DNA of 60,827 bases from the NCBI GenBank assembly GCA_016786485.1, contig JAEUWD010000015.1, positions 1 through 60,827 on the forward strand. Reading direction: 5' to 3'. The stretch comes from Bacteriovoracaceae bacterium. GTDB taxonomy: Bacteria; Bdellovibrionota; Bacteriovoracia; Bacteriovoracales; Bacteriovoracaceae. Below the pieces are notes generated by a model, which searched no databases, was not told the DNA's origin, and worked only from the letters and a program-made list of their open reading frames with translations. The position numbers were made by a program, and so were the translations under genes. Positions 1-8,024 of this stretch are shown in pieces; within the stretch, counting starts at the first letter, position 1; each line of letters starts with the position of its first letter.

Positions 1-856
1 TCATCGGTGGTTCAGATTTTAATTTTAATAAACCATAAATTTTTTCCAGCATAAATCCAATCGCATACACCAGAGAAAATGGAATTTTGGTGGTGACAGG
101 TTTCTGACCATTCATGGTAAGCGCTTGATTGATAAAATTCCAAAGATTGACTGGTTCATTTTGGCCGATAAAATAAACTTTTCCCGTGACTTTACTTCCA
201 GGGGCCAAATGATGAAAAGCTTGAACGTGAGCATTGGCCGCATTATCAACGTATGTCACATCTACTAAATTTCTACCATTGCCGACAATTTTTAATTTGC
301 CTTCGCTCGCTTTTGAAAAAAGGCGTGGGAAGATATGTGGATCACCTGGTCCCCAAATGAGGTGAGGCCGTAAAGCAACTACTAAAAAATCCGTGGGGTG
401 AGCGTGACTTAAAAGATATTTTTCCGCTAAGGCCTTGGTTTCCGCATAAGCGCAAGAAAAACGTGTAGGATAATCCAGACTCTCATCTACGCCATTCAGA
501 TTTGGTTGGTCGAGAATCGTGCTAGGGCTACTGGTGTAAACACATTTTTTTATTTTTAATTCTAAACATGCGTCTACGATATTTTTCGTGCCCATAAAAT
601 TAGCATTAAAATAATCTTCGTAATCGCCCCAGACACCAGCTTTGGCCGCGACGTGAAAGACAGCATCCATTCCTGTCAGCGCTTTTTTCACCGACTGATA
701 ATCGCTCAAGTCTCCCGTGAGATTTTTCACACCCATCGTTTCCAGATGAGGGTAAGTATTACGCGAAAAACTATACAGTTCGTAAGGATAATTTTTGAGA
801 ATTTTAAGAATGGCCGTACCAAGAAATCCACCGCCACCTGTGACTAAAATTTTCAT
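1..856 (-). CDS. oleD: OleD-like NAD(P)-dependent 2-alkyl-3-oxoalkanoate reductase (partial, C-terminus off the left edge)
   Basis: Translating the minus strand from the ATG at 854-856 gives an open frame to the window edge (285 residues). It begins with a Rossmann motif GGGGFLG at residues 7-13 and later has the short-chain dehydrogenase catalytic pair YAETK (Tyr-x-x-x-Lys), typical of extended SDRs. In the olefin pathway OleD reduces the beta-keto acid made by OleA to a beta-hydroxy acid. The ATG shares one base with the oleC stop codon (TGATG), so the two are translationally coupled. The position directly after OleA, OleB and OleC homologues makes OleD the best call; a sterol-dehydrogenase-like epimerase would look similar in isolation. 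The stop codon is not in the window. Confidence 0.85.
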   Translation of the reverse strand, partial: MKILVTGGGGFLGTAILKILKNYPYELYSFSRNTYPHLETMGVKNLTGDLSDYQSVKKALTGMDAVFHVAAKAGVWGDYEDYFNANFMGTKNIVDACLELKIKKCVYTSSPSTILDQPNLNGVDESLDYPTRFSCAYAETKALAEKYLLSHAHPTDFLVVALRPHLIWGPGDPHIFPRLFSKASEGKLKIVGNGRNLVDVTYVDNAANAHVQAFHHLAPGSKVTGKVYFIGQNEPVNLWNFINQALTMNGQKPVTTKIPFSLVYAIGFMLEKIYGLLKLKSEPPM

Positions 857-2466
857 CAGACTTTTCCTTGATAGTAATCTCTTAATTTTAATCTATCTAT
901 TTTAATATTATGTCTTACATCCACGGGAAATGAAGTCGCGAAAAAGACATCCTTAATAGGAGTCTTCGTTGGTAAATTATGCTTTATCGTTTCGATTTTT
1001 TTAAGCACCAGATTTTTTTGAAAAACTGATTTTAATTCAACCACCAAAGCTGGCGCAACTTTTTCATTGTACATTAAACCTACGAGGGCCGTGCGTTTAA
1101 TTTCCGGAATCTGATTGAAAATATTTTCAATTTGTACCGAATAAATTTTTTCAGTTCCAGTTTCAATCACGTGCGACTTTCGACCACAGAACCAAAGATA
1201 TCCATCCTTATCAAAATATCCTACGTCGCCCATTCGATGCCACAGACCTTCTGGTCCTGTAATTTTTGATTCAAGCGTTGCGACCTGAGCATTAAAATAG
1301 CGAGCTGTCACCGTATCAGAATGAACCAGAATTTCACCGACACTTCCCAATGGTAGCTCGTGACAATCACTTACGTTTAAAAAATTACGATTTTCATTAC
1401 TAATAATTTTTATTTTTACACCAGGAGCAGGCTTACCAACACAAGTGCCCGCACCTGTCGCATACTTGGACTGCTGATTCTTTAGTATCAATTGTCCCGA
1501 GATATTAGTAATTGGTAAACATTCAGTCGCCCCATAAGGAGTGTAGCTGTCACCGTTAGGTAAAATTTGTGCGAGCTTACTTAAAAGTTCCGGCTCAACT
1601 GGTGCTCCAAACATGACAAGACTGCGCACACTGCTCAGTTTGATTTGATTTTCTAAACAGTAATCAGCCACTTTCAGCCAAATGGCAGGGGAACCTGCCG
1701 CAAAAGTCACGTTTTGTTCTTGAATATTTTTAACAATTTTTTTTGGATTCACTTTCGCTGGTCGGCTCGGATTCATTGCAGGAATACAACTAGTCATTCC
1801 GATTGCTAAGGTAAAAAGCGAAAATAAAGGAAAACCAGGTAAATCTACATCCATCGGTGTTAACGTGTACATTTCTTTTAATTTTAAAGTCTGCGCCTTA
1901 AGAATTCCGTGAGTATACTCCACACCTTTAGGCTCACCTGTTCCACCCGAAGTGAAAAGAATCGCCGCCAGATCTTTTGCTTCAAGATTTTCACAAATCT
2001 CTGTAACGTTACTTTCCTTGCCGACTAACCGACTAAGGCCTTTTATTTTTCCGAAGGTAAAGTCATTCGGCGTGAAAGTTAATTTCAAACTCTTGAATGC
2101 ATCTTTTTTTAATAGTCGAATGAGATAAACCAGTGGCTCAGCAATCATCACTTCTGGACTGGCATTTTTAATTGCCGTCAGAAGATTTTTAATTCCCATC
2201 CCAGGATCAATCATGATCGGAACTGCACCCAAACGAAAAAGAGCAAAAATAATAATAGAAAAATTCAGTGATGGTTTAATAAAAACCAGAACGCGCTGAC
2301 CTCTTACGACCCCTTGGGACTTTAGAACTTGAGCATACTTATGGCTTCTCTCATTATAAGTTTTAAAATCATAGTATTCGTAAAGACCACTTGATGACGG
2401 GTATGTGATCGCTTTTTTTGTGGGAAAGCGCTTGGCATTTTCTGAAATAAATTCAGCTATATTCAT
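856..2466 (-). CDS. oleC: OleC-like beta-lactone synthetase (ANL superfamily AMP-forming enzyme)
   Basis: A 536-residue protein of the acyl-adenylate-forming superfamily. The ATP-binding P-loop SGGTGEPKG is at residues 173-181, and a YGATE motif and the C-terminal GDVGYFDKDGYLWFCGRK hinge region are present. In known Ole systems OleC turns the beta-hydroxy acid from OleD into a beta-lactone using ATP. The ATG at 2464-2466 directly follows the oleB stop codon, and the gene overlaps oleD by one base. Length fits the OleC family. An ordinary fatty acyl-CoA or acyl-AMP ligase is possible from sequence alone, but the neighbours make OleC much the likelier. Confidence 0.88.
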   Translation of the reverse strand: MNIAEFISENAKRFPTKKAITYPSSSGLYEYYDFKTYNERSHKYAQVLKSQGVVRGQRVLVFIKPSLNFSIIIFALFRLGAVPIMIDPGMGIKNLLTAIKNASPEVMIAEPLVYLIRLLKKDAFKSLKLTFTPNDFTFGKIKGLSRLVGKESNVTEICENLEAKDLAAILFTSGGTGEPKGVEYTHGILKAQTLKLKEMYTLTPMDVDLPGFPLFSLFTLAIGMTSCIPAMNPSRPAKVNPKKIVKNIQEQNVTFAAGSPAIWLKVADYCLENQIKLSSVRSLVMFGAPVEPELLSKLAQILPNGDSYTPYGATECLPITNISGQLILKNQQSKYATGAGTCVGKPAPGVKIKIISNENRNFLNVSDCHELPLGSVGEILVHSDTVTARYFNAQVATLESKITGPEGLWHRMGDVGYFDKDGYLWFCGRKSHVIETGTEKIYSVQIENIFNQIPEIKRTALVGLMYNEKVAPALVVELKSVFQKNLVLKKIETIKHNLPTKTPIKDVFFATSFPVDVRHNIKIDRLKLRDYYQGKV

Positions 2467-3342
2467 TTAGCCTCTCAGAAATTTTTTAATCAGTGGTAAA
2501 CATTCAGTGAGAGCGTCTTCCAAGACATAATGTCCCACATCTTTAAAATAATGAGCTTCAGCTTCAGGGTAAATCTCAAGCCACTTTTTATAAAATTTAT
2601 CATTAAAACAAAAATCCGCGCCACCCCAGAGAATGAGTTTTGGCATATCTAATAATGGTAACTTACTTTCGATATCAAGAATCGTTTCGTAACTTTGATC
2701 TTTGGGTGTCATAGGAATATCTTCCACGAAACGACGTACCGCAATTCGATTGGCAAAGCTATCGTATGGAAGAAGATAACCTTCCTTAACTAAACTGGTC
2801 ATAGGTTTAGTTGTCGTCATAAAGGTCGCTGGCCAAGCAAAAGCGTTCATCGCTTGTACCAAGAAGGCCCCAATTTTCGTACGGCAAAAAGCAATTCTAC
2901 GCGGAATATGTGGGCTTAAAAAAGCCGCCGTATTCATGATCATAATTTTTTTAATCAACTCCGGTCGCTTCGTTGCTAAGCCAAACCCAATCGCGCCACC
3001 CCAGTCATGTACCATTAAGTTCACTTGAGTGAGTTGTAACTTATGAATGAGTACCAAAAGATTTGAAATATGCGTGTCCAAAGTATAAGCATACTCTTGC
3101 GGCTTATCTGATAAACCACAACCCATATGATCTGGGACGATAATGCGATAATCTTTTTTTAGTGTACGAACTAAATTGCGATAATAAAAAGACCAAGTCG
3201 GATTCCCGTGTAGCATAAGGATCACTTCGCCTTGCCCTTCATCGAGGTAATGATATCGCTGGTCACCGATCTTCAAAAAGTTTGATTTAAAAGGATAAAG
3301 ACTTGCCATAGGTGATTGATTTTTTGCTAAGACTTCTACCAC
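2467..3342 (-). CDS. oleB: OleB-like beta-lactone decarboxylase (alpha/beta hydrolase of the haloalkane dehalogenase type)
   Basis: A 291-residue alpha/beta hydrolase. The oxyanion-side motif HGNPTWS (45-51) and the nucleophile elbow VHDWGG with Asp113 are both visible; an aspartate nucleophile, rather than serine, is the mark of haloalkane dehalogenases and OleB. The other likely catalytic residues are Asp242 (in WGGADF) and His270 (in DVGHY). OleB removes CO2 from the beta-lactone to give the alkene. The start is a GTG at 3340-3342 lying inside the end of oleA (7-base overlap), so translation is coupled. A dehalogenase is the alternative, but the operon context argues against it. Confidence 0.87.
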   Translation of the reverse strand: MVEVLAKNQSPMASLYPFKSNFLKIGDQRYHYLDEGQGEVILMLHGNPTWSFYYRNLVRTLKKDYRIIVPDHMGCGLSDKPQEYAYTLDTHISNLLVLIHKLQLTQVNLMVHDWGGAIGFGLATKRPELIKKIMIMNTAAFLSPHIPRRIAFCRTKIGAFLVQAMNAFAWPATFMTTTKPMTSLVKEGYLLPYDSFANRIAVRRFVEDIPMTPKDQSYETILDIESKLPLLDMPKLILWGGADFCFNDKFYKKWLEIYPEAEAHYFKDVGHYVLEDALTECLPLIKKFLRG

Positions 3343-4367
3343 TCTACCCCCAACATGACAGAACTAATACCACTGCCAATTCCAAGCATCGCAACAGTGT
3401 CACCCTTCTTTAAAAACTTCGCTTCGCTCGCGAGTGATAAAGTGAGTGGTAGCGCAGCTGATCCGGTATTGCCCCATTGCTCAAAAGAAGAAAAATCTTT
3501 TGCCAAATTGAGTTCACAACTTTTGTAGAGTAACTCGCGATGAGCACTCCCCACTTGATGAGTAATATATTTATCAGCACTATCATTATTCCATTTCATT
3601 TCTGACTTTAAATTTTGCCAGTTAGCATAAGCCAAATTCACACCCGCTTGTAAAAGCTCAGGTGAATTCGTTTCCATCATCAGGCCAGACTGATCACCAC
3701 TGCCTTGGCATAGGTGGTTGGCCGAAGTATCACTCATAACCGAGCTCGCAAGTATCTGATGCCCTTCTGATGCCCATCCATTTTTCGTTACCAGCACTGC
3801 GACTCCAGCACTACCGATGGTTAGATTGGCGACATATTTTTTACTTTCTTTGCGATCAATTTTTTCATTAGTATTTAAAAGTTCAACGGTTTGCTTAATC
3901 AGGGGCCCACTATTTTCACCTGAGACAATTAAGGCCGCATTGATTTGTTCGCTTTCAATTAATTTAGCGGCAAGATCAATCCCACTCATCACACCTAAAC
4001 AGGCTTGAGAAAGATCATAATGCTGACAATGAGGACTTAAACCTAATTTCTGATGAACCACACTCGCTGTCGCTGGCTCTAAAAAATCCCGACAGACACT
4101 GGCAAAAATGAGAAGATCAATCTTATCTCGTGCGATAGAACTTTTACTCAAACATTTTTCTGCTGCTTCCGTCGCAATCAAACTCGGAGCTGTTCCTACT
4201 GGCCAATGCCCACGTTGCTTAATTCCTGTTTGTAATTCTAAACGACCAGCTGGTAATTTACATCGCTCATAATGAGGCGCCAGTCGTGTTTCTAAATCTT
4301 CAGAACTGACTAATATCGGAGGTAACACATGAGCAAGCGAAGCAATTTTGGCCTTAGTAAAAATCAA
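3336..4367 (-). CDS. oleA: OleA-like head-to-head acyl condensing thiolase
   Basis: A 343-residue FabH-fold thiolase. Catalytic Cys123 lies in QACLG, His270 in THQVG and Asn300 in WGNTGSA. The stretch CRDFLEPATAS (93-103) carries Glu97 at the place of the glutamate that OleA uses to activate the second acyl chain, which separates OleA from plain FabH. OleA joins two fatty acyl thioesters by Claisen condensation to a 2-alkyl-3-keto acid. The start is a TTG at 4365-4367 that overlaps the stop of the FAD oxidoreductase gene (TTGA). It is in one operon with its partners OleB, OleC and OleD. Confidence 0.9.
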   Translation of the reverse strand: MIFTKAKIASLAHVLPPILVSSEDLETRLAPHYERCKLPAGRLELQTGIKQRGHWPVGTAPSLIATEAAEKCLSKSSIARDKIDLLIFASVCRDFLEPATASVVHQKLGLSPHCQHYDLSQACLGVMSGIDLAAKLIESEQINAALIVSGENSGPLIKQTVELLNTNEKIDRKESKKYVANLTIGSAGVAVLVTKNGWASEGHQILASSVMSDTSANHLCQGSGDQSGLMMETNSPELLQAGVNLAYANWQNLKSEMKWNNDSADKYITHQVGSAHRELLYKSCELNLAKDFSSFEQWGNTGSAALPLTLSLASEAKFLKKGDTVAMLGIGSGISSVMLGVEW

Positions 4368-5758
4368 CTCTCCCCCATTAAACCATAAAGGTTCGAAATT
4401 GAGATCCCTGATAAAATACTACCGACAATACCAACGAAACCTTGATCGGTTCCAATAATAAAAAGATTTTCGATTGGTGTTTTTCCCGCGCGGCTTTTTT
4501 CCGTGCTACCGTAAACGGCACCGGCCTTATGCCAAGTATAGCGCTCGATAGTGGTTGGAGAAAATACGTCACTAAAAGTGACATTTCCATCAAAATCAGG
4601 AATTAGTGTGTTCACGAGTTTAATCGAATCCGCAAGCACTTCTTGTTTTTTCTGCAAATACACTTCGCGCTCTAAACTTTTCCATAAATTGTAATTGGCC
4701 ATATAGGTAATACGTAAGACACCTTCGCCATCACGCTGATTTGGATGATAATTATCAGGAGCACAGAAAACGGCACTCGTGTTGTCATACAAACTGCTTG
4801 GTCGCTGATAACGATATTGAGAAGCATTATTGTAAAACACGATAGTTGAATCAAATTGCTCAAGGGGAACTTTCTTATCATAAAACAAAATCGTTTCCGT
4901 AAAGCTTAAGGGGCCCGCTGGTGCCATTGGCAATCTCACACCTTCACTCACACGTTCATAAGTTTCAGGTAGGCCCATGGAAGAGAAAACTTGTTTGCTT
5001 TCGACAAAACCATTTGGCGTTTGCACGCCTTTGATTTTTTTATTTTCGACGATAATTTTTTCAACTGGTGTACGATATTTGATTTCACCACCGACTTCTA
5101 AAAACTTTTTCGTTAATAATTCCAGAATAGTTCGTACGCCACCACGCGGGCGAGCGAAGCCTTCTAAGAAAATGGATTTAAACATGATCACGAACTGAGA
5201 AAAATCCATATCATTTTCCCAAGCCGAACCATAAATCAAAAGCGGACACATGATCATTTCGACTAACTGCGGATTTTTGATTCTTTGAGATAAAAGCTCT
5301 TTCGTTGACTGGTATGTAGCATTTAAATCCAGTTCATTAAACTGCACAATTGTTTCCACTAAGTGCAGAAAATTTTGATAATCATCTGGAAAAAATCGCG
5401 CTACTTCGCTTTTGAGTAATTCAAAATCGTTACTGAATTTCAAGATAGCATCTGGAAATTGAATTTTTGAGTGTGACTGTTCTTCTAATTGGAAGCTATC
5501 ATAATCGAGTCTTAATTGTTTTAGCAGCTTACTAAACGGCTTACCTTTCTCACCCTTACGAATGAAATTGGTCATAGCGTGCAAACCCACATCGAACTTT
5601 CGCTCTTCAAGTGGCTCTCTTCTTCTTCGGTAATAGGAATTAAGCCCGCCTGGAATGGAGTGTTTCTCGAAGATACAGACTTTCTTATCAAACATGGCCA
5701 ATCTGATCCCAGCGGCCAAACCTGACATGCCTGCACCAACTATGACGGCGTCGTACAT
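4364..5758 (-). CDS. FAD-dependent oxidoreductase, phytoene desaturase / retinol saturase type
   Basis: A 464-residue flavoprotein. The N-terminal dinucleotide-binding motif GAGMSGLAAG is at residues 8-17, followed by an acidic strand end (FEKH) and PGGLNSYYRR. The C-terminus has the family's FAD-contact segment GTDQGFVGIVGS and a short hydrophobic end, as in CrtI, carotenoid isomerase and all-trans-retinol saturase proteins. Such enzymes add, remove or isomerise double bonds in polyenes. The ATG overlaps the ACP stop (TAATG), and the gene overlaps oleA at its other end. It therefore probably acts on the ACP-bound or free acyl chain before condensation, or on the olefin product. There is no carotenoid synthase gene nearby to suggest carotenoid work. 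Confidence 0.78.
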   Translation of the reverse strand: MYDAVIVGAGMSGLAAGIRLAMFDKKVCIFEKHSIPGGLNSYYRRRREPLEERKFDVGLHAMTNFIRKGEKGKPFSKLLKQLRLDYDSFQLEEQSHSKIQFPDAILKFSNDFELLKSEVARFFPDDYQNFLHLVETIVQFNELDLNATYQSTKELLSQRIKNPQLVEMIMCPLLIYGSAWENDMDFSQFVIMFKSIFLEGFARPRGGVRTILELLTKKFLEVGGEIKYRTPVEKIIVENKKIKGVQTPNGFVESKQVFSSMGLPETYERVSEGVRLPMAPAGPLSFTETILFYDKKVPLEQFDSTIVFYNNASQYRYQRPSSLYDNTSAVFCAPDNYHPNQRDGEGVLRITYMANYNLWKSLEREVYLQKKQEVLADSIKLVNTLIPDFDGNVTFSDVFSPTTIERYTWHKAGAVYGSTEKSRAGKTPIENLFIIGTDQGFVGIVGSILSGISISNLYGLMGES

Positions 5759-6006
5759 TACTGAATAAATTTAGGAGTCAGATACTCAACACAACTCGCA
5801 AGAGTTGCAAGTCTTGGATAATCATCAGCTGGAACTTCTACACGATGTCTCTTTCTAAGCTCCATAACGATATCTAAGAAATCCATTGAATCGAGATCTA
5901 ATTGTTCACGTAGACTCACATCTTCTTTAATAACAGAAAGATCTTCATCTGGTGCAATGTCTGCGATGATATCGATAACAACTTGTTTAACATCTTGAGT
6001 GGTCAT
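5758..6006 (-). CDS. Pathway-dedicated acyl carrier protein
   Basis: An 82-residue acidic helical protein with the phosphopantetheine attachment motif LDSMDF, Ser40. It differs from housekeeping AcpP in its C-terminal half, where it has RKRHRVEVPADDYPRL. A clear Shine-Dalgarno GGAG precedes the ATG. It lies 9 bases after the ketosynthase gene and overlaps the FAD oxidoreductase gene by one base. This fits a pathway-specific carrier that holds the growing or modified acyl chain for the upstream ketosynthase and possibly for OleA. Which enzymes load and unload it cannot be read from the sequence. Confidence 0.9.
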   Translation of the reverse strand: MTTQDVKQVVIDIIADIAPDEDLSVIKEDVSLREQLDLDSMDFLDIVMELRKRHRVEVPADDYPRLATLASCVEYLTPKFIQ

Positions 6007-6015
6007 GAATAGCTC

Positions 6016-7260
6016 CTATTTTCCTTCGTATTTTTTTACAATTAATGCTGAATTAATTCCTAACATTCCAAAAGAATTATTAAGAATAGTTTTCACATTG
6101 CCAACATATTTAGATTCTTGAATCACTAATCCAGGGCACTCGCAATCGGGATCAAGTTCATCCACGTTTAAGCCGAGGTGCACAATGCCATCTTCAAATG
6201 CTGACAGGTTACCAGCTAACTCTAAAGCACCCGCTGCACCCATGCAATGGCCAATATGACCTTTGGTAAAGTTAACATAGGTTTTTGACGACGCTGAGAA
6301 GACCTCTCTAACAGCTGCCGCCTCAGAAATATCCCCCGCACCGGTTCCAGTCGCATGCATACTGACAATATCAACATCAGAAGCTTGCATTTGAGCGCGA
6401 TGAAGCGCCAGACGCATACATTCTGTTTGTCGCCCTGTATGAGGGTTCACGTAATCAGAAGCATCTGAATTAATCGCGTAACCAACGATTTCGGCATAAA
6501 TCTTTGCTCCACGAGCGAGAGCCGTTTCTAATTTTTCAATAATATATAAACAGCCACCTTCACTAATAACAGTGCCGTTTCTTTTCTTATCCATTGGTCG
6601 AATCGATTTTGTCACATCGTTAGCATCAAAACCTAAGGCACCTTGAGCAGCAAAGCCTGCGAAAATTCCAAACGTTTGTGGACTTTCCGAGATACCACCA
6701 GCGATCGCCAATTCCACTTCACCTAAGCGTAGCATTTGCACCGCTTGAATAATCCCAGCGTTACCCCCAGCACAAGCTGCACCGATCGTGTAATGAGGCC
6801 CAGTGATTCCAAGCGCGAGAGTCACTTCACCTGCTGGATTATTTGCGACCGTTCTTGGATTGTGATGTGGTGACCACAATTTTGTATCTAATTTATTTTG
6901 ATGAAGCTCGTAGATTTCATTTTCCGTTTCAACGTTACCGTGTTCAGTAATTCCCACGTAAACGCCAACTTTTGATTTATCTAAACTGGCCCAATCAAGC
7001 TTCGCGTCGGTGATAGCTTCGTTAGCACAGTAAATTGAAATCGAACCCGCACGTGTCCCACGACGACGCTGTTTTTTACTTTGATATTTCATTTCATCGA
7101 AACGACAAAGACCAACTGCTTGTTGACCCATGTAACGAATTTCACTTTGTGTAATTCCAGAAACACCTTGAACTAAGGCTTGACGATATTCAGTCAGGTT
7201 ATTGCCATTAGGAGCAGTGAGTCCAACACCGGTAATGACAATTCTTTGATGGGAATACAA
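6016..7260 (-). CDS. Beta-ketoacyl-ACP synthase, FabF/KAS II type
   Basis: A 414-residue condensing enzyme with an intact Cys-His-His triad: Cys163 in GAACAGG, His302 in MHATGTGAGD, and His338 in GHIGHCMGAAG. The intact cysteine argues for a chain-elongating enzyme and not a chain-length factor. The GTG-for-G substitutions around His302 (HATGTGAGD in place of HGTGTPLND) mark it as a divergent, probably secondary-metabolism FabF. The TTG start at 7258-7260 has GAGAAG upstream. It is the first gene of the seven-gene ole operon and faces the histone gene across a 176-base divergent promoter region. Confidence 0.85.
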   Translation of the reverse strand: MYSHQRIVITGVGLTAPNGNNLTEYRQALVQGVSGITQSEIRYMGQQAVGLCRFDEMKYQSKKQRRRGTRAGSISIYCANEAITDAKLDWASLDKSKVGVYVGITEHGNVETENEIYELHQNKLDTKLWSPHHNPRTVANNPAGEVTLALGITGPHYTIGAACAGGNAGIIQAVQMLRLGEVELAIAGGISESPQTFGIFAGFAAQGALGFDANDVTKSIRPMDKKRNGTVISEGGCLYIIEKLETALARGAKIYAEIVGYAINSDASDYVNPHTGRQTECMRLALHRAQMQASDVDIVSMHATGTGAGDISEAAAVREVFSASSKTYVNFTKGHIGHCMGAAGALELAGNLSAFEDGIVHLGLNVDELDPDCECPGLVIQESKYVGNVKTILNNSFGMLGINSALIVKKYEGK

Positions 7261-7291
7261 AATCTTCTCACTTTCTTGTTTAGGTCATATT

Positions 7292-7318
7292 TTTATAATT
7301 ATTACCAAATAATGGCAA
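7292..7318 (-). promoter_or_regulatory. Candidate ole operon promoter with a palindrome between its boxes
   Basis: On the minus strand a TTGCCA box (7313-7318) and a TATAAA box (7292-7297) are 15 bases apart. The space between is filled by the perfect palindrome ATTATT-N4-AATAAT (7298-7313). It lies 31 bases before the ketosynthase TTG start. The spacing is shorter than the usual 16-18, so the assignment is tentative; the palindrome itself is certain and may be a repressor site. Confidence 0.4.
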
Positions 7319-7436
7319 CCAAAATTGACTCACTCCACACTACCAAAATGTATCTTTCCTATGACTCTTTGCAACTTGCTGAGTTTGATGCGCAGGAATA
7401 TCTTTAATGCACACAACCTCTCAAAACGGAGTACCC

Positions 7437-7829
7437 ATGGAAAACTACATTATTGCTTCCAAAGTAAAAAAATTTATTAAAGAAAAATCTGGTATGAACA
7501 CTTCTGCTGCTTTTTTTGAAAAACTTAATCAAGACGTTTTGTCATCACTGACTTCAAGTATTGAAGCAGCGAAAACTTCTGGTCGTAAAACCGTTATGGC
7601 ACGTGATTTCAGCCTCTATGTTGAAAATCCACAAATTGAAGAGAGCTTAGTTGTTGCTTCAAAAATTAAAAAATATATTAAAGATACTGCAGGTCTAAGT
7701 ACTTCTGCTCAAGCTTTTGATCAATTAACTTTAAGAGTGCAAAAAGCTTGCACGTTAGCGATTCAAAACGCGACTAACGATAAAAGAAAAACTGTTATGG
7801 ATAGAGATTTTGCAGCACCGTCAGCTTAA
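7437..7829 (+). CDS. Bacterial histone, two fused histone folds (doublet)
   Basis: A 130-residue protein made of two copies of a histone fold. Residues 4-58 and 71-125 align without gaps at a period of 67 residues, with 25 of 55 positions identical. Each half has the order short helix (SKVKKFIK / SKIKKYIK), long central helix, then RKTV-M-x-RDF, matching the RKTV DNA-contact loop of archaeal and bacterial histones. Bdellovibrio has known single-fold histones. This one would fold as an intramolecular dimer and bind DNA as a nucleoid protein. The start is the ATG at 7437, preceded by CGGAG at a good distance; an ATG 30 bases earlier lacks this. It is divergent from the ole operon. Confidence 0.85.
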   Translation: MENYIIASKVKKFIKEKSGMNTSAAFFEKLNQDVLSSLTSSIEAAKTSGRKTVMARDFSLYVENPQIEESLVVASKIKKYIKDTAGLSTSAQAFDQLTLRVQKACTLAIQNATNDKRKTVMDRDFAAPSA

Positions 7830-7982
7830 TTAGTAAAACCACTTATCGATGTCAGGTGCTTTGGTCTTTTCCATTTCACCTGATATCGTTCGTTCGCCTA
7901 CCATTGTTTGATTCTTCGCCACAAAAACCAACACCGAACATAAGAAAATAAGAATGAATTTAAAAATAACAATTCTTTTCAT
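7830..7982 (-). CDS. Small membrane-anchored peptide, 50 residues
   Basis: An open frame on the minus strand encodes a 50-residue protein. It starts MKRIV, has a hydrophobic segment at about residues 4-23, and ends in a polar tail closing with DKWFY. Its stop codon abuts the histone stop codon with no base between them, as convergent genes often do in this window. The topology predicts either one inner-membrane helix or an uncleaved signal anchor with the tail in the periplasm. I do not recognise a family. No strong Shine-Dalgarno is visible upstream of the ATG at 7980-7982, which lowers confidence. Confidence 0.5.
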   Translation of the reverse strand: MKRIVIFKFILIFLCSVLVFVAKNQTMVGERTISGEMEKTKAPDIDKWFY

Positions 7983-8024
7983 GCACGAGACTCATCGTCA
8001 GGCATTAAAAAAAATTAAGTGAAT

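Noticed and set aside
653-847. Plus-strand frame of 64 codons
   Set aside because: It lies opposite the well-supported OleD frame and shows no protein-like features.
1-7260. Ladderane or aryl-polyene biosynthesis as the name for the first operon
   Set aside because: OleA, OleB, OleC and OleD are all identifiable. No radical SAM enzyme, dehydratase or ketoreductase typical of those clusters is in view, so an extended olefin pathway is the safer description.
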